Assembly (NCBI GenBank): GCA_947650285.1 | Contig: CANTFL010000272.1 | Span: 62,001 to 126,000, forward strand | DNA: 64,000 bases | From: Hyaloperonospora brassicae | Lineage: Eukaryota > Oomycota > Peronosporomycetes > Peronosporales > Peronosporaceae | Reading direction: 5' to 3' | Shown: positions 61,264-64,000 of the stretch, in pieces | How the letters are laid out: every line of letters starts with the position of its first letter | Numbering within the stretch: position 1 is the stretch's first letter | The notes under the pieces: model-generated | What the model was told of the DNA's origin: nothing | Databases searched by the model: none | Seen by the model: only the letters and a program-made list of their open reading frames with translations | Position numbers and translations under genes: made by a program

Positions 61264-62985
61264 GAGCTAACATATGCGGAAAAGAGGTGGTATTAACGAT
61301 TGTACTAGGTACTGGTTACATTTGACGATAAATGTCCTGTTTTGGGTGCTAAATACTAGATTTAAAAAATCGATACAGAACAGTATCGGGGCAAGTGGGA
61401 ACACTAAAGAAGGACTGATAAACCAAGGTAAATCACACTAATTACAGCCATTGACCACGTAATCAGCCTTTTTTTGGTAAGTTGTGCTAATTAGATCTGA
61501 AAAGTGTCTGCCGTAGCGAAAGTAGCGCATATGCTCTTGCCTGAATGGCTTAATTTTTAAATGAAACTTTTTAATAGTCCAAAAGTGATAAAACCAGCTA
61601 TCACCGGATTACGCACTTTGTTTTCATTATCGTAGCCATCACCGACATGATTGCCAAGACATGCAATGTGACGGGGCTAGAACAACCCGTAATTAGCTTA
61701 CAATATCGCTTGACGAAGACTCAAGCCCAAGTATCAGGTATCAAGTAAATTTACGTCTGTTTTATTTATTTCTTTAGACCCTAAGTACGCGTGGTTCCCT
61801 GAACTCATGGGGAATAATTATTCTACTTGTCGATATATTTGGCTTTTAAATTCACCGATCCATTAATCCTACTAATATATACGACATGCTATCTCCGCTT
61901 GTCCGGAAGTAGATCTCCTACTTAAGTTGCATGTAAACTTTGATCGAACCTACTAATGAAACGGGGTGGCCCATTACACACAACAACCATAAATATTGAC
62001 CAAAGACCTGCTACTTTTAACTGATTACCCAAAATATACCGTTATGCACCTATGTTAGAAGCACCTATGCAAATAATTTGTAGTTGTTTGCACATAAAAG
62101 ACCGTTCTATAGTAGATGGCGTCATCTGAGTCACCTTTCTTTGCAGAAATATAATTTGTGCCACAAAAATTGAATTATATAGCTATTTCCTCCTAAAATT
62201 TGGTTGTGACGTTAAAAAGCGAGCCCCATGAGCATAAAATGGTTTCTTGTAGAGTACAATCATAGGTCAACTCAAATGACCACGTTGTGCATACTTTATT
62301 CATAGATGATATTATGTACTTCAGTATCTTTGATAAAATGTAGATTAAGTCTTTTAAAAACTTTGTGATACTTCTTGTTTGCCGAATCGCGCAACAACGC
62401 TGATACGGAGCTGCTAATTTTCCATATCAATCAAGGACAAGGGCTCATCGCGACGCGAAAATATCTACGATGAACATCTAGTCTGATCTACATCTCATGT
62501 TGACCTTCTGAATCTTTATGTGGTGGTCGCGGTCCCACTTGCGCTACCTTCTAGTTATAGAGCTGAAAATCCCTTATTCTATTTAAATATCGTCGAATCG
62601 GGACATATGATATTCTTGCATTTATCACATTAATAAGTTCGCATAATTTAGTATTATGTGTAAGACAATGACTTTCTTTCGTTCGCAAATAGGTAAAAAT
62701 TGTCTACTCACTGCTATGTATGCTGGAAATGGCTTGTGTGCCTTGTGTGCAAAACGATAACATTCACATCCCGCGTTTCGTAAGTTTCAGTAGGTAACAA
62801 AAACCATATAATATAATTCCGTCATTCTTCTTAAGAATTTGCGGTTCGGTTGACATACATCAAAAGGGTGATATTAGTGCAAATGATTACGCTTACATAA
62901 AGTTCATTACTCAGATAGTATTTGTGTGGTAAAGTGATCACAATATTAAACCGTGGCGTTGGGACCCAGTATAGGATTAGACAAA
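61264..62985. other. AT-rich spacer with LTR-start-like words
   Basis: No gene seen. TGTGACGGGG near 61669 and TGAAACGGGGTGGCCCATTACA near 61955 resemble the first 22 bp of the family LTR (TGTAACGGGGxxxCCCGTTACA) and may be very old insertions. Confidence 0.35.
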
Positions 62986-62989
62986 TGAG

Positions 62990-64000
62990 TGACAGAAAAT
63001 GACTGTTGAAGTTATTCAGATGGATCTACCTAACGGTCAAGAAGTAGTATAGTCGAGGATGGATAATAGGCCGATCGCGTCCCGCGATCAAGGGCTTGGA
63101 TTGCCAAATCACAAGGACCGGATCGCTCAACTAATGAGCATCAACCGGAGTACTGGATCGCTAACGGCATTGAAAGATAGGTAAATGTGGAATTAAGCTG
63201 GAGGAGTGGATCGCCAAAATCAATAAATATGCGAAGTTTCGAACGTGACGGTGATCTGGCTTTGGATGCCCGATCGGAGATACGAATGATCGACCACAAT
63301 CTATAGGGAGTGTATCCTGCTAATCGAAATGAATTACGTAACCGGAATGAACCACATACCGCAATTCGCCACCCCGTGACCAACTGACTCGCGATCCGCT
63401 ACACCGCGATCCACCATCTAGGTCATTCTTGTGGACATATAATTGGCTTGGATCACCTAATTGGCATTAATCACGTAATTGGTGTGGATCACTTAATTGG
63501 TGTGGATCACATAACGCGAATGGTACTCTGAGATCCGGTATGGGGCGATCCACTGCACCGCGATCCACTACGGATTGTATGCTGTGGACCACATGAGGTA
63601 AGAGGTGAATGACATAGACAGGCGACACGCAACAGCACACCTAGCGAACAGATAGGCATAGCTATAGGTTTTGGACTTGGTTGGTTGACATTAAATAGAA
63701 TTGAATTTGCAACGAAAGACACGCGTCGACTTCTCCCGGGCAGGATGTTCGGCCTCCCGTTGAACAGAGAGTCACCCACGTCTCAGAAAACTTCGCCCTT
63801 GGATTGTTTGGCCAGGCGGAAGTCAATTCTCACCCCCCATCTCAACTGCGATTGGACGCAGTGAACCCTACGGCTCAGATTCAAGATCGCGAGACGGCTC
63901 AAGTGGTTATAAGATTCGCGGATCAAGCATCACCCCTGGCAAAGGCGACTCTGGGAGAGCGCCCAAGTTACAAGCGATCGAGTGAAGAATTTCCATGCGA
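62990..64000 (+). repeat. Dispersed repeat, copy 2 (of 10.93-12.25 kb)
   Basis: Matches copy 1 in order and orientation from GATCTACCTAACGGTCAAGAA to GACTCTGGGAGAGCGCCCAA, and runs off the window. It has a different minisatellite state: decayed GATCC units at 63370-63415, then about four units of AATTGG(T/C)(G/T)TGGATCAC-type repeat at 63440-63512. Confidence 0.65.

Noticed and set aside
1..64000. CRISPR arrays, bacterial operons or ribosome binding sites
   Set aside because: Introns, LTR retrotransposons and a TRAPP subunit show a eukaryotic genome. The tandem arrays seen are minisatellites without spacers.

Overview
The window looks like repeat-rich DNA from an oomycete, most likely of the Peronosporales (Phytophthora or downy mildew type). 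The evidence is two compact host genes with 71-101 bp GT-AG introns and only 22 bp between convergent stop codons, set in a sea of one family of Ty3/Gypsy chromodomain retrotransposons whose LTRs begin TGTAACGGGG and end CCCCGTTACA. The species is inferred from family knowledge and is not proven.

Layout: element A (-, decayed, about 0.35-8.58 kb); a Copia relic (9.2-10.5 kb); a dispersed repeat with a 15-bp minisatellite (10.9-12.25 kb); AT-rich spacer; host La-type RNA-binding protein (+, 15.55-16.48 kb, 3 exons) convergent with host TRAPPC12-like gene (-, 16.50-18.82 kb, 4 exons); AT-rich spacer; element B (+, decayed, 20.5-28.8 kb); element C (-, decayed, 29.3-37.3 kb); 1.3 kb spacer; element D (+, apparently intact, 38601-46579, identical 390-bp LTRs, TSD ATGCG); 1.75 kb spacer ending in a short secreted Cys-rich ORF; element E (+, near intact, 48338-56312, 388-bp LTRs with 2 differences, TSD AACGA); solo LTR F (-, 57202-57649, TSD ATGAG); then AT-rich DNA with decayed LTRs and a second copy of the 10.9-12.25 kb repeat.

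How element D works, as read from sequence: LTR - PBS - gag with a CCHC knuckle - a textbook -1 frameshift signal (A AAA AAU, 5-nt spacer, 12-bp stem-loop holding the gag stop) - protease/RT/RNase H/integrase - a second -1 frame junction at a G6 run - GPF module and chromodomain - a 534-codon ORF on the opposite strand that overlaps the chromodomain ORF by 629 nt - PPT - LTR. The antisense ORF is recognisable in all five copies, including the divergent copy C, so it appears to be a real component of the family.

The most striking signal is that the whole element, LTRs and coding regions on both strands, is packed with short perfect inverted repeats (stems 7-11 bp, loops 3-15 nt) roughly every 25-40 nt. 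Between copies D and E several stems change on both arms together. One tract in D (40772-40784) has been replaced by the exact inverted complement of its neighbour. Either element-wide RNA structure is selected, or a template-switch process keeps creating palindromes. The copies are also mosaics: A and B share a near-identical 3' block, B and C share a near-identical protease-RT block, and E carries a stop codon found in B and C but not in D.
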